Shown in pieces: positions 1-8,780 of a DNA stretch of 64,000 bases. The notes beneath the pieces are model-generated. The model saw only the letters and a program-made list of their open reading frames with translations. It was not told the origin of the DNA and ran no database searches. Source of the DNA: Conchiformibius steedae. Its GTDB lineage: Bacteria; Pseudomonadota; Gammaproteobacteria; Burkholderiales; Neisseriaceae. The DNA lies in NCBI RefSeq assembly GCF_014054725.1, contig NZ_CP059563.1, positions 62,001 to 126,000 of the forward strand, written 5' to 3'. Each line of letters begins with the position of its first letter. Position 1 is the stretch's first letter. The position numbers were made by a program, and so were the translations under genes.

Positions 1-462
1 GTCGTAGTGATGTTCAGACAAGGTTACATATTCGCGCACACTGCGGCGCGAATATTGCAAACGGCTTAAATCCACCACCTGTTCGCGTGGTTCGCTGTCG
101 GAGTCATCTTCAGGCAAACGGTATTCCAAAAGGAATTTGGCGTGAACCATCCGTTCGCCATGGTTAGGACACTGGTAATCCAATTGACAATACAGCAGCG
201 CCGCATAGGGAATATGGTAGGTTTTCGGGTCAGGGTCAATTTGAAAGGAAAAACCCATTGTGCCTAAACGGATAAATTCACGGCTGGTGCGCTGTTTTTG
301 CCAAACAGTCATGCCAATCGCGCCTACTATGCTCATCAGGAAACTCAACAGCAACAATCTGATGTCAAATATACTCAACAATAACAGTAAAACACAGATA
401 GCAGCTATAAAAACCGCTTCTGCTGGCAGACGGGGATAAAAATGCCATTCGCGTGCTTGCAT
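1..462 (-). CDS. Hypothetical membrane protein, C-terminus outside window
   Basis: An open frame runs from an ATG at 462 to the window edge without a stop (154 codons visible), so the gene is partial at its 3' end. The first residues (MQAREWHFYPRLPAEAV) lead into two closely spaced hydrophobic stretches (about residues 15-50). A polar, probably cytoplasmic part with many acidic residues follows. It begins 25 bp after the hisF stop on the same strand and is probably co-transcribed with the his genes. I do not recognise the family. Confidence 0.6.
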   Translation of the reverse strand, partial: MQAREWHFYPRLPAEAVFIAAICVLLLLLSIFDIRLLLLSFLMSIVGAIGMTVWQKQRTSREFIRLGTMGFSFQIDPDPKTYHIPYAALLYCQLDYQCPNHGERMVHAKFLLEYRLPEDDSDSEPREQVVDLSRLQYSRRSVREYVTLSEHHYD

Positions 463-487
463 GCTGTGTATTCCTGTGGGCGCGGGA

Positions 488-1252
488 TTACAGCCGCATT
501 TCAATACCTGCTTGGCGCATTTGCCGTTTGGCTTCGGCAATGGATACTTCGCCAAAGTGGAAAATACTGGCTGCCAGCACAGCATCGGCGTGTCCTTGGC
601 TGATGCCTTCAATTAAATGTTGAATATTGCCTACGCCACCCGATGCAATCACGGGAATATCCACCGCATCGGCAACGGCACGGGTAAGCGGCAGATTAAA
701 GCCGTTTTTGGTACCGTCTCTGTCCATGCTGGTAAGCAGGATTTCGCCTGCGCCGCGTGTTTGCAGTTCACGCGCCCATGCTACGGCATCCATGCCTGTG
801 GGTTTGCGTCCACCGTGGGTAAACACTTCCCAACGGCTGTTGTCGGCATTAACGGCTTTGGCATCTACAGCCGCCACAATGGCTTGCGAACCAAAAAACG
901 CCGCCGCTTCGTCCACCAATTCGGGACGGGTAACGGCGGCGGAATTGATACCAACTTTGTCTGCACCCGCGTTCAGCAAACGGCGCACATCTGCCACGCT
1001 GCGCACACCGCCGCCCACGGTAAGCGGGATAAACACTTGTGAGGCAACGGCTTCAATCACATGCAAAATGGTGTCGCGGTTGTCGCTGCTGGCGGTAATG
1101 TCTAAAAACACCAGTTCGTCTGCGCCTTCGTCGTTATAGCGTTTGGCAACGGCAACAGGGTCGCCCGCATCGCGCAACCCAACAAAGTTTACGCCTTTGA
1201 CCACACGTCCGTTGTCCACATCCAAGCAGGGGATAATGCGTTTGGCAAGCAT
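488..1252 (-). CDS. hisF: Imidazole glycerol phosphate synthase, cyclase subunit HisF
   Basis: 254 residues, the normal length. HisF uses ammonia delivered by HisH to turn PRFAR into imidazole glycerol phosphate and AICAR in histidine synthesis. The (beta/alpha)8 barrel is intact; the catalytic aspartates are Asp11 ([15 protein letters not shown]) and Asp130 (AAVDAKAV). Phosphate-binding glycine motifs ([14 protein letters not shown]) are present. The frame is open further upstream, but MLAKRIIPC is the family start, so the start is placed at 1252. It is the last his gene of the cluster hisH, hisA, membrane ORF, hisF. Confidence 0.97.
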   Translation of the reverse strand: MLAKRIIPCLDVDNGRVVKGVNFVGLRDAGDPVAVAKRYNDEGADELVFLDITASSDNRDTILHVIEAVASQVFIPLTVGGGVRSVADVRRLLNAGADKVGINSAAVTRPELVDEAAAFFGSQAIVAAVDAKAVNADNSRWEVFTHGGRKPTGMDAVAWARELQTRGAGEILLTSMDRDGTKNGFNLPLTRAVADAVDIPVIASGGVGNIQHLIEGISQGHADAVLAASIFHFGEVSIAEAKRQMRQAGIEMRL

Positions 1253-1341
1253 GGGTTTACTTTCTAAAAATAAAAATTTAAAAAAATCGGGTGTGCCAAA
1301 CGCACACGGCGCGGCACACCCGTGACAACAGCAGCGGCAGA

Positions 1342-1692
1342 TTATGCCACCCAACTGCCTACTTTTGCCATGCCTTCGGCACTGAACAGCCACTGTGCCA
1401 AAAAGAACCAACCCACGGCAGAACCGATGGCAATGGTCAGATTCAGCGACATATTGTTGGAAAAACGGTCAATCAGTTCCAAGGTAATCACCGAATACAC
1501 AAACAAAATACCCCATACTGCCAGCATGGTGGCATCAAAATGGGGCGGACCGCTCCATTCCATCAGGCTTTTTGCCACAATCGCCACAATGGTAATCCCA
1601 AAGGATTCCATAATGGAATTGACATCGCGGTTCGCCGACCAAATGCACCAAAAACCCAACACGAACGCAGTCAGCATAAATGCACCGTTCAT
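1342..1692 (-). CDS. Small integral membrane protein between hisA and hisF
   Basis: 116 residues, mostly hydrophobic, with about four transmembrane segments. It starts at [16 protein letters not shown] and ends GSWVA. It lies on the same strand as hisA and hisF with short gaps (31 bp after hisA, 89 bp before hisF), so it is probably in the same transcript. No catalytic motif is visible. An unknown membrane ORF sits at this place in the neisserial his cluster as I remember it, but its function is unknown. Confidence 0.75.
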   Translation of the reverse strand: MNGAFMLTAFVLGFWCIWSANRDVNSIMESFGITIVAIVAKSLMEWSGPPHFDATMLAVWGILFVYSVITLELIDRFSNNMSLNLTIAIGSAVGWFFLAQWLFSAEGMAKVGSWVA

Positions 1693-1723
1693 AAACAGTT
1701 CCTTTTCGTTTTATTTATTAAAA

Positions 1724-2470
1724 TCATGATAATGTAGATAATTCGTCTGCCAAAGCTTGGGCTTGGGCAAAATCAATGCTGCCTTCGTAAATCGCCCGTC
1801 CCGTTATCGCGCCGCTGATGCCCGCAGGCGCGGCGGCGCACAGGGTGCGGATGTCGTCCAAGCTGCTTAATCCGCCTGATGCGATAATCGGCAAACCCGA
1901 TGCCTGTGCCAACGCAGCAGTGGCGTCAATGTTGACACCACTCATCATGCCATCGCGCCCGATATCGGTGTAAATCACGGCGTTTACGCCGTCATCAGCA
2001 AAACGCTTTGCCAAATCGGCGGCGCGGTGTTCGGTTACGGTTGCCCAGCCATCAATCGCCACCATGCCATCTTTGGCATCAATGCCGACAATAATATGTC
2101 CGGCAAATTCGCGGCAGGCTTGACGCACCAAATCAGGGTTTTTCACCGCCGCTGTGCCGATAATCACATCGTGCAAACCCATGTCCAAATAACGCCCGAT
2201 GGTGTGCAAATCGCGGATACCGCCGCCCAACTGCACAGGGATACGGCTGCCCACCCGCGCCAAAATATCGGCAATGGCGTTCAGGTTTTGCGGTTGTCCC
2301 GCAAACGCGCCGTCCAAATCCACCAGATGCAGCCGCCGCGCCCCTTGTTCCAGCCAATGCTGCGCGGTATCGGCAGGCGAATCGGAAAACACCGTTGCCT
2401 GTTCCATCAGCCCTTGTTTCAGGCGGACGCACTGACCGTTTTTTAAATCAATCGCGGGGATAAGCTGCAT
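1724..2470 (-). CDS. hisA: ProFAR isomerase HisA
   Basis: 248 residues. HisA isomerises N'-phosphoribosylformimino-AICAR nucleotide to PRFAR, the substrate of HisF/HisH. Catalytic Asp8 ([14 protein letters not shown]) and Asp131 (VGIDAKDG) are visible, with phosphate-binding QLGGGIR and ASGGLSS. The frame opens upstream of 2470, but MQLIPAIDL is the family start. It lies between hisH and the small membrane ORF. Confidence 0.97.
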   Translation of the reverse strand: MQLIPAIDLKNGQCVRLKQGLMEQATVFSDSPADTAQHWLEQGARRLHLVDLDGAFAGQPQNLNAIADILARVGSRIPVQLGGGIRDLHTIGRYLDMGLHDVIIGTAAVKNPDLVRQACREFAGHIIVGIDAKDGMVAIDGWATVTEHRAADLAKRFADDGVNAVIYTDIGRDGMMSGVNIDATAALAQASGLPIIASGGLSSLDDIRTLCAAAPAGISGAITGRAIYEGSIDFAQAQALADELSTLS

Positions 2471-2567
2471 AATGGTTGACCTTATATGGCTGCGGTTTAA
2501 CAAATTTCGGCGTGAAATTAGCGTTATTTTACACAATTAGACAGTTTCGGTGCAATGTTAATTCGGT

Positions 2568-3212
2568 TTAAGGCTGCCAGTTTAGAAAATTACGCAACAG
2601 CAGCAAGCCCGCATCGTGGCTTTTTTCGGTGTGAAACTGGGTGGCAAACACATTGTCGCGTCCCACAATACAGGCAAACGCATCGGGATAATCGCTTTCG
2701 CCCAACACAATTTCTTCATCGGCAGGCGCAAAATAATAGCTGTGGACAAAATAAAAGCGCGTTTCATCGGCAATGTCTTGAAACAGCGGATGGGCACGGG
2801 TTTGGCGCACCGTGTTCCAACCCATGTGCGGCACTTTCAAACGTCTGTCCTGTGCATCGGTTTGATGATTAGGAAAACGGCGCACGTCCCCCGCAAACCA
2901 GCCCAAACCCGCCGTATCGCCCTCTTCGCTGTGGGCAAACAGCAATTGCGCCCCCACACAAATCCCAAAAAAAGGCTTGTTGTGCAAAGCTTCCTGCACC
3001 GCTTCGCCCAAACCGCTGCGCTGCAACGCCGCCATACAGTCGGGCATCGCGCCCTGCCCCGGAAAAATCACTTTATCGGCGCGGCGCACCACATCGGCAT
3101 CGGCAGTCAGCACAATTTCAGCGCGGTTGTCTGCCAAAGCAGCCGCAGCGCGTACCGATTTTTCCACCGAATGCAGATTCCCCATACCGTAATCAATAAT
3201 GGCAACCGTCAT
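2568..3212 (-). CDS. hisH: Imidazole glycerol phosphate synthase, glutaminase subunit HisH
   Basis: 214 residues. HisH hydrolyses glutamine and channels ammonia to HisF. Class I glutamine amidotransferase triad: Cys85 in FFGICVGAQLLF, and His194 and Glu196 in FHTEKS near the C-terminus. Start at MTVAIIDYGMGN (3212); the track's earlier start adds nine residues foreign to the family. First his gene of the cluster in transcription order within this window. Confidence 0.97.
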   Translation of the reverse strand: MTVAIIDYGMGNLHSVEKSVRAAAALADNRAEIVLTADADVVRRADKVIFPGQGAMPDCMAALQRSGLGEAVQEALHNKPFFGICVGAQLLFAHSEEGDTAGLGWFAGDVRRFPNHQTDAQDRRLKVPHMGWNTVRQTRAHPLFQDIADETRFYFVHSYYFAPADEEIVLGESDYPDAFACIVGRDNVFATQFHTEKSHDAGLLLLRNFLNWQP

Positions 3213-3458
3213 TATCTGTCCTTTATTTATCCAAACCACAATTCAAAACGCCGCGATTATAGCAAAACCACGCCACACCGCTTTTATGGCAAAAATAGCC
3301 TTTATTTTGCCTAACACCTGCATACTTGCCCGCACCCCTGCCCCGATTCATGCCAAAACCGCGCATTTTTCGCACACATCCTGCCAATTTTTACGCCATA
3401 CGCAGCAAAACGCCCGCTTCAGCGTATAATTTGCGCTTTTTTTACAGGCAGAAACAAT

Positions 3459-4715
3459 ATGGACGGACACACTCAATCGCTTTGGCAACGGCGTTTTCAA
3501 GCCATGGGACCGGGCATTATGATGGCATCGGCGGCAGTGGGCGGCTCACACATTATCGCTTCCACACAGGCAGGCGCACTCTACGGCTGGCAGCTTGCCT
3601 TAATCATTATTCTTGCCAACCTGTTCAAATACCCGTTTTTCCGCTTTGGTCCGCAATACACGCTGGCAACAGGTAAAAGCCTGCTGCAAGGCTATGCCGA
3701 AAAAAGCCCTGTGTATTTATGGGTGTTTTTTGTATTAAACCTGTTTGCCACCGTGATTAACACCGCAGCCGTGGCGATGTTGTGCGCGGCGATTTTAAAT
3801 TTTGTCTTGCCTGCGGCGGCATTGTCGGTGAACACTTTGGCGGTGCTGGTGTTGTCGTCCTCGGTGATTTTGCTGCTGCTTGCGCCCTACCGCACAGTGG
3901 ATAAATTATCCAAAATCATTATGGTCAGCCTCACGCTCACCACCACCGCAGCCGTTGTGGTGGCACTGTTCAACGGTGGTGGCGAAAAAGCAGCCGATTT
4001 TATTGAACCCAATCCGTGGAATATGGGCGCATTGGCGTTTATTGTCGCACTAATGGGCTGGATGCCTGCACCGATTGAAATTTCCGTGATTAATTCCATG
4101 TGGGTATCGGCGAAAAAAACCTTAAGCAAAGTCAGTTACGAAGACGGTTTGTTTGACTTCAATGTAGGCTATATTTCTACTGCATTGTTGGCATTGGTAT
4201 TTTTGGCATTGGGCGCACTGGTGCAATACGGTTCGGGTACGGAAGTCAAAATGGCAGGCGGGGCGTATATCGGGCAACTGATTGATATGTATGCCGCTAC
4301 CATCGGTGAATGGTCGCGCTGGCTGGTGGCGTTTATTGCCTTTGCCTGTATGTACGGCACCACGCTCACGGTGGTAGACGGCTATTCGCGCAGCAATATG
4401 GAAGCCCTGCGCCTGATTGCAGGCTGGGAAAAAACGTCTAACCGTATGTTGGGCTGGTGGATTGTACTGGCGGCGGTGTCGGGCTTGGGCGTGATTTTGT
4501 TTTTTAAAGGCGCGGTGATGGCGATGCTGAAATTTGCCATGATTGCTTCTTTTGTGAGTACACCTGTGTTTGCGTGGTTAAACCTGTCGCTGGTACGGCG
4601 CGGCGGCGAACACGCACCCAAGCCGTGGCTGATGGGCTTGGCATGGCTGGGGCTGGTGTATTTAAGCGGATTTGCGCTGTTGTTCCTGTTACAGCAAACG
4701 GGCATAATTGGCTAA
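3459..4715 (+). CDS. Nramp-related (COG1914-like) membrane transporter
   Basis: 418 residues with about eleven transmembrane helices. The first helix keeps the Nramp frame (GPGIMMASAAVGGSH then STQAGALYGWQ), so this belongs to the APC-fold Nramp superfamily. The metal-binding DPGN of canonical Nramp helix 1 is replaced by GGSH (residues 28-31). The helix-6 Met-Pro-His is replaced by MPAP (residues 202-205). The substrate is therefore uncertain, and canonical manganese or iron transport should not be assumed. Monocistronic, with its own terminator just downstream. Confidence 0.8.
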   Translation: MDGHTQSLWQRRFQAMGPGIMMASAAVGGSHIIASTQAGALYGWQLALIIILANLFKYPFFRFGPQYTLATGKSLLQGYAEKSPVYLWVFFVLNLFATVINTAAVAMLCAAILNFVLPAAALSVNTLAVLVLSSSVILLLLAPYRTVDKLSKIIMVSLTLTTTAAVVVALFNGGGEKAADFIEPNPWNMGALAFIVALMGWMPAPIEISVINSMWVSAKKTLSKVSYEDGLFDFNVGYISTALLALVFLALGALVQYGSGTEVKMAGGAYIGQLIDMYAATIGEWSRWLVAFIAFACMYGTTLTVVDGYSRSNMEALRLIAGWEKTSNRMLGWWIVLAAVSGLGVILFFKGAVMAMLKFAMIASFVSTPVFAWLNLSLVRRGGEHAPKPWLMGLAWLGLVYLSGFALLFLLQQTGIIG

Positions 4716-4722
4716 AGTTTAG

Positions 4723-4752
4723 GGACGGAAAAACCATTTCCGTCCTTTTTCT
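4723..4752 (+). terminator. Rho-independent terminator
   Basis: GGACGGAAA and TTTCCGTCC form a 9-bp stem followed by a T-rich run. It ends the Nramp-related gene and lies just before the stop of the convergent gene at 4755. Confidence 0.8.
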
Positions 4753-4754
4753 TA

Positions 4755-6578
4755 TTACTCTGTCCAACGGTTATGACGCAACTTATCATCTGCGCTTTGC
4801 ATTCGCGCCTGCAATAATTGCAATTCGGGCGACATTTCCCCCGAAATCAGCTGCTTGCCCTGAAACTCGGCGGTTTTATCCTGATGAATAAAAGCCGTGG
4901 TTTCGCCCTGATTCAGCATTAACGGCACAGGCGAGGTGTCGGGACGCAACAGGCTGTTGCCAAAAGTAAATACGTTTTTCCTAACGCCCAAAATATCGGC
5001 AAATGTAGGCAACAAATCGTATTGGCTGGCTTGGCGGGCGTGGCGCACGGGCTGAAGATTGGTGGGGTCAAACACAATCAGGGGAATATGAAAACGCTCG
5101 CGCACATCGTTGCCGCGCACGGTGGTATTGAGGGTGTGGTCGGCGGCAAACACAAAGATAGTGTTGTTATACCAAGCCTGTTTGCGGGCGTGTGCCATAA
5201 ATTGCCCCACTGCCCAATCGCTGTATTTTAAGGTATTTAAAAAACCGTTTTCGCCCTTGCTTTCGTGGGGACGGATGCGGAATTCGCCACCGGGGTCAGT
5301 AAAAGGCTCGTGAGTCGTGCCTGTAAACAAAAAGGCAAAAAACGGCTGTTGCGGCTGTGCGTCCAATTTATCGGCAAGCAGCATTAAGGTATCGTAATCC
5401 CAACCGAAAGCGGGGGTGTCTTGCTCGTATTTTCGGCGCAAAGGCACGTCTTCCTGCCCGTAATATTCTTGAAAACCCAAGGCTTTGGCAATACCGTCCA
5501 TGTGAAAGGAACGGCGTTTGGACGACTGCGCCATAATGGTGCGGTAGCCTTGTGCCTGTGCCAGTTCGGCGATGCGGCTGATGTTGTTTAATTCCAGACC
5601 AAAACCCACAGGCTCGCGCCCCGGTAATGCGGGTACAGACGTTAAAGCGGCTTGAATGCCGATAATGCTGCGTTGCCCTGCGGCGTAAAAGTTGTCCCAT
5701 ACTTGGCTTTGGCGCACCAGTGCGTCCATATGGGGCGTGGCTTGGTAGCCTTGGTTTGCCAGCGCGTCAATATAGCGGTAAGACCAGCTTTCCAACAGGA
5801 TAAACACGATGTTTTTTTTGCCTTGACCCGTGCTTTGCGGCTGATACAAAAACGGTTGCGGATGGGTTTTCGCAAACGCCTGCATTTGCGCTTCGTCCAA
5901 ATACTGCAAAGGTTTTAAACGGTTGCGCTCGCGCCATGCTTGGGCGCTGAGTAATGCGCCGTTTAAGGCAAGGTTTGCCTGTGCCTGACCGTTGCCGCCG
6001 AATGCGTCCACCGCGCTTAAGGGCTTGCCCTGCACCACCATGCCCCGCGCCAAAAACACCACCAGCAACAACATTAATCCGTTTTGCCACAATAAGGTTT
6101 GCCAAGAACGGGTTTCGTTTTGCGCTGCGCTCACTACACTTCGCTGCCACAGCCACGCCAATACCGCTACTGCCATCAAGCCCCCTAGGGTTGCCTGCCA
6201 GCGCGACACCCATGCCATTTTCACCAACACTTCCAAATCGCCGCCGATATTAAACAGCTCGCCCCCCATGTGGCGGTGGGCTTCGTCAAAATAAGCGGCA
6301 TCAATTACCGCCACGGCAAACGCCGCCGCCAACACCGCCGCACACGCCCACGCACACACACGGCGCAGCTTTGCCGTTTGCCAACGCGGCACGGGCAGCA
6401 GCAACACCAGCAAAAACGGCGCACACGCCAGCGCCGTTAATTGCCAGTCAAAACGCAAGCCTGTCCACAATGCTTGCATCAGCGACACGCCTTGAAAATA
6501 ATCGCGGTACACGCCCCACACGGTTAAGCGCAGCAGAGCAAACACCGCTGCGGCAAACACAAAAATTCGGATAATCAT
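4755..6578 (-). CDS. LTA synthase-like alkaline-phosphatase-fold membrane transferase/sulfatase
   Basis: 607 residues. About five N-terminal transmembrane helices (to about residue 200) are followed by a periplasmic sulfatase/phosphoglycerol-transferase domain. Visible motifs: NIVFILLESW at the start of the catalytic domain, GQRSIIGIQA at the usual nucleophile region (Thr in classical LtaS), GTTHEPF, and FAADHTLN near the metal-binding Asp-His. In Gram-negative bacteria such proteins often transfer phosphoglycerol or phosphoethanolamine to envelope glycans. The exact donor and acceptor cannot be read from sequence. The GT90 gene ends only 3 bp upstream, which suggests a joint role in envelope glycan modification. 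Confidence 0.75.
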   Translation of the reverse strand: MIIRIFVFAAAVFALLRLTVWGVYRDYFQGVSLMQALWTGLRFDWQLTALACAPFLLVLLLPVPRWQTAKLRRVCAWACAAVLAAAFAVAVIDAAYFDEAHRHMGGELFNIGGDLEVLVKMAWVSRWQATLGGLMAVAVLAWLWQRSVVSAAQNETRSWQTLLWQNGLMLLLVVFLARGMVVQGKPLSAVDAFGGNGQAQANLALNGALLSAQAWRERNRLKPLQYLDEAQMQAFAKTHPQPFLYQPQSTGQGKKNIVFILLESWSYRYIDALANQGYQATPHMDALVRQSQVWDNFYAAGQRSIIGIQAALTSVPALPGREPVGFGLELNNISRIAELAQAQGYRTIMAQSSKRRSFHMDGIAKALGFQEYYGQEDVPLRRKYEQDTPAFGWDYDTLMLLADKLDAQPQQPFFAFLFTGTTHEPFTDPGGEFRIRPHESKGENGFLNTLKYSDWAVGQFMAHARKQAWYNNTIFVFAADHTLNTTVRGNDVRERFHIPLIVFDPTNLQPVRHARQASQYDLLPTFADILGVRKNVFTFGNSLLRPDTSPVPLMLNQGETTAFIHQDKTAEFQGKQLISGEMSPELQLLQARMQSADDKLRHNRWTE

Positions 6579-6581
6579 GAT

Positions 6582-7541
6582 TTAATCGGCAAAAGTGTGT
6601 TCAAAATAATGTTTCATCACCAGCAGCGACACCAGCCGTTCGCGCTTGGCATCGGCAAACGGGCGCATCCACTCGTTGGCAGCGGCGATGATTTTTTGTG
6701 CGGCGTGCGGATGGCTGCGGTAAAACCTTAGTTTTTCATCCAAATCGCCATAGTCTTCCGCCAAAGGCACATAATGGATATGCGGCTGCAAACGTCCTTC
6801 CATCAGCCATGTTTCGTAACGCGGTGGCGTCATCAGGCACAACGACTGTGAAGCCAAAATCCACTTTAAATTGGTGGCAACATCATTGCCTTCTATGCTC
6901 AACACAAAACGGTGGCGCAATTGTTCCGCCACGCTTAAAAACGGGCGGAAATACGGCTGTCCTGCCGATTTGCGATGCACACAACCCACATCGCACAACG
7001 GATGGTTGTGAAAACGCTCTAAAAAACGCATACGCTGCGGCTGGTGTGCCGCACCGCGCCACACCAACGTGTCTTGTTTTTGTTCAAAGGGATAAGGGTC
7101 GGGAACAATATAGAAATGGCGCACGCTGTCCAGCTTCAGCAGCACGGAGCGGGCGTTGTCGCCACCAATGGGACGGCTTTTCACAAAAGCAGGCTGCGGC
7201 GGTACATGAATCACATCGCCAAATTCACAATCAAAGGGCAAACCCATTGGAAAATAACGCAACAACGCCGCCAAATCGTAAAAATACGCCGAATAACCGC
7301 GTTTTTTAAATGCGCCCGTGTATTTGATGTTGCCACTTAAAGCGTGTTTGCCCGTTAATTGGTTGTAATACGCTACGCGCTGCTCAATATGTTGGCGTTC
7401 GTCTGCAGGCAAACGCTGCAATTCGGCACACACGGCATCGCCGTCCCGCGCCAGCCACGCTGTAGGCAATACACCCAAATGGGCATGGCGGACATAATAG
7501 GCAAATTTATGCAAACGGCGGTGGTAGATATTCGGTTTCAC
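6582..7541 (-). CDS. Glycosyltransferase family 90 (LpsA/CAP10-like)
   Basis: 319 residues from a GTG start at 7541, which follows an AGGAAA ribosome-binding sequence. The first ATG of the frame (7610) lies inside thiN and has no such site. Family features are DTLVWRGAAHQPQRMRFLERF, VHRKSAGQPYFRPF and LSIEGNDVATNLKWILAS. GT90 enzymes transfer sugars such as xylose or glucose to lipopolysaccharide or capsule. It starts 11 bp after the thiN stop and ends just before the LTA synthase-like gene, so the three are probably one operon. Confidence 0.75.
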   Translation of the reverse strand: MKPNIYHRRLHKFAYYVRHAHLGVLPTAWLARDGDAVCAELQRLPADERQHIEQRVAYYNQLTGKHALSGNIKYTGAFKKRGYSAYFYDLAALLRYFPMGLPFDCEFGDVIHVPPQPAFVKSRPIGGDNARSVLLKLDSVRHFYIVPDPYPFEQKQDTLVWRGAAHQPQRMRFLERFHNHPLCDVGCVHRKSAGQPYFRPFLSVAEQLRHRFVLSIEGNDVATNLKWILASQSLCLMTPPRYETWLMEGRLQPHIHYVPLAEDYGDLDEKLRFYRSHPHAAQKIIAAANEWMRPFADAKRERLVSLLVMKHYFEHTFAD

Positions 7542-7552
7542 GGCGGTATTTC

Positions 7553-8197
7553 CTATTTTGGCACATCGGCACTTTGAATCAGTGCCAACACGCCCGCACG
7601 AAAACGGCACGTCATTTCGTCTGCCAAAAATTCATTGCTGATTAAAGCAGGCGGATAGGCATAATCCGCGCCCGTCAGCGGATAACGCACCCCGTGCAAA
7701 TGCACATCTGCCAAGGGCGTTAAACCGATAAAAGACAAATAAGGTTTATCTGCTTCGCGGCGGATGCGGTGGTTGCCCGCGTTTAAAAAACGCAGCGACT
7801 GCCCCTGTTCGGCAAAATAAAATTTCTCGCGCCACGTAGCAAAACGCGGCTGCACGCCTAAACCCACATTACACAGCAAATGGTCTAACCTGCCCGCACC
7901 CAATGCGCCCAAAATCACGATTTTTTCAATTTCGTCCAACGGGTAACGCGGCAGCAGGTGCAGCAGCGCCGCTTCCAAATCGGTATCGTTTTTGGCGGCA
8001 GGCAAACGCAGGATATTCGGACAAGCCTGCGGCGGCGGGGCGCTGTCAAAATCGCCTACCGCCCAATCGGGCATAAACCCCGCCGCCGCCAAACGCGCCG
8101 CGCCCGCGTCCACCCCCACCAGCAGCGCGGGTTTGTCCTGCGCCAACAGGGAAAAATCGGGATTCGCCGCGCCCGCACAAAAAATAAGCGTTTTCAT
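7553..8197 (-). CDS. thiN: Thiamine diphosphokinase
   Basis: 214 residues, typical length. Converts thiamine to thiamine diphosphate with ATP. Family motifs: AVGDFDS (residues about 46-52), KNDTDLE, ALGAGRLDHLL and the thiamine-site SNEF near the C-terminus. No TPP riboswitch is recognisable upstream. It precedes the GT90 gene with an 11-bp gap. Confidence 0.85.
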   Translation of the reverse strand: MKTLIFCAGAANPDFSLLAQDKPALLVGVDAGAARLAAAGFMPDWAVGDFDSAPPPQACPNILRLPAAKNDTDLEAALLHLLPRYPLDEIEKIVILGALGAGRLDHLLCNVGLGVQPRFATWREKFYFAEQGQSLRFLNAGNHRIRREADKPYLSFIGLTPLADVHLHGVRYPLTGADYAYPPALISNEFLADEMTCRFRAGVLALIQSADVPK

Positions 8198-8240
8198 GGC
8201 ATGATGTTGTTGAGTTGTTCCCTTGACCTAGAAAGGGAAT

Positions 8241-8612
8241 TTAATCGGCAACGGGTTTTTCTGCCGCTACTTGTTCAATCAATTGCGACAAGCTCATGCC
8301 GCGCTCTAAAGATTCGTCATACACAAAATGCAGTTCGGGCGTGCGGAACACGGTAATGCGTTTGGATAATTCGCTGCGCAAAAAGCCTTTGGCGTGTTCC
8401 AAAGCAGCGGCGGTATCGGCGCGGGTGTCGCCGTCCAACACGGTGTAATACACGGTGGCATGGCTGTAATCGCGGCTGACTGCCACTTCGTTTACGGTAA
8501 TATTGCCTGCGCGGGGGTCTTTCAAACCCGTACGCAGCAATTGCGCCAATTCACGCATAATCTGTTCGCCCACACGCTCGCTGCGGGAATAGTTTCGCTT
8601 GTGTTTTTTCAC
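8241..8612 (-). CDS. rbfA: 30S ribosome-binding factor RbfA
   Basis: 123 residues beginning at GTG (8610-8612), preceded by AAGGAA. RbfA assists late maturation of the 16S rRNA 5' end in the 30S subunit. Recognised by RSERVGEQIMRELAQLL, DPRAGNITVNEVAVSRDYSHATVYYT written here only in part, and FRTPELHFVYDESLERG. The KH-like fold is complete. In many bacteria it follows infB or precedes truB; neither is present here. Confidence 0.92.
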   Translation of the reverse strand: MKKHKRNYSRSERVGEQIMRELAQLLRTGLKDPRAGNITVNEVAVSRDYSHATVYYTVLDGDTRADTAAALEHAKGFLRSELSKRITVFRTPELHFVYDESLERGMSLSQLIEQVAAEKPVAD

Positions 8613-8780
8613 AATTGTTCCTTATTTACTGAAAACTGCCCAATACGGCTGCCATTATAACCCCATTCCCGCGCCCTTCTGCGCCTTGTTGCGGGATTTG
8701 CCGTTTCGTTTTATATTGTGCGTTTGGCTGCGGCATGGTGCGGCAGCAGGGCAGCTTTGCCCGAACCGTATGAGGTTTTT

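Noticed and set aside
617-1139. Long plus-strand open frames opposite hisF
   Set aside because: They are antisense shadows of a strongly recognised gene, with no family features or ribosome-binding sites.
7542-7610. ATG at 7610 as start of the GT90 gene
   Set aside because: It lies inside thiN and lacks a ribosome-binding site; the GTG at 7541 has AGGAAA at proper distance.
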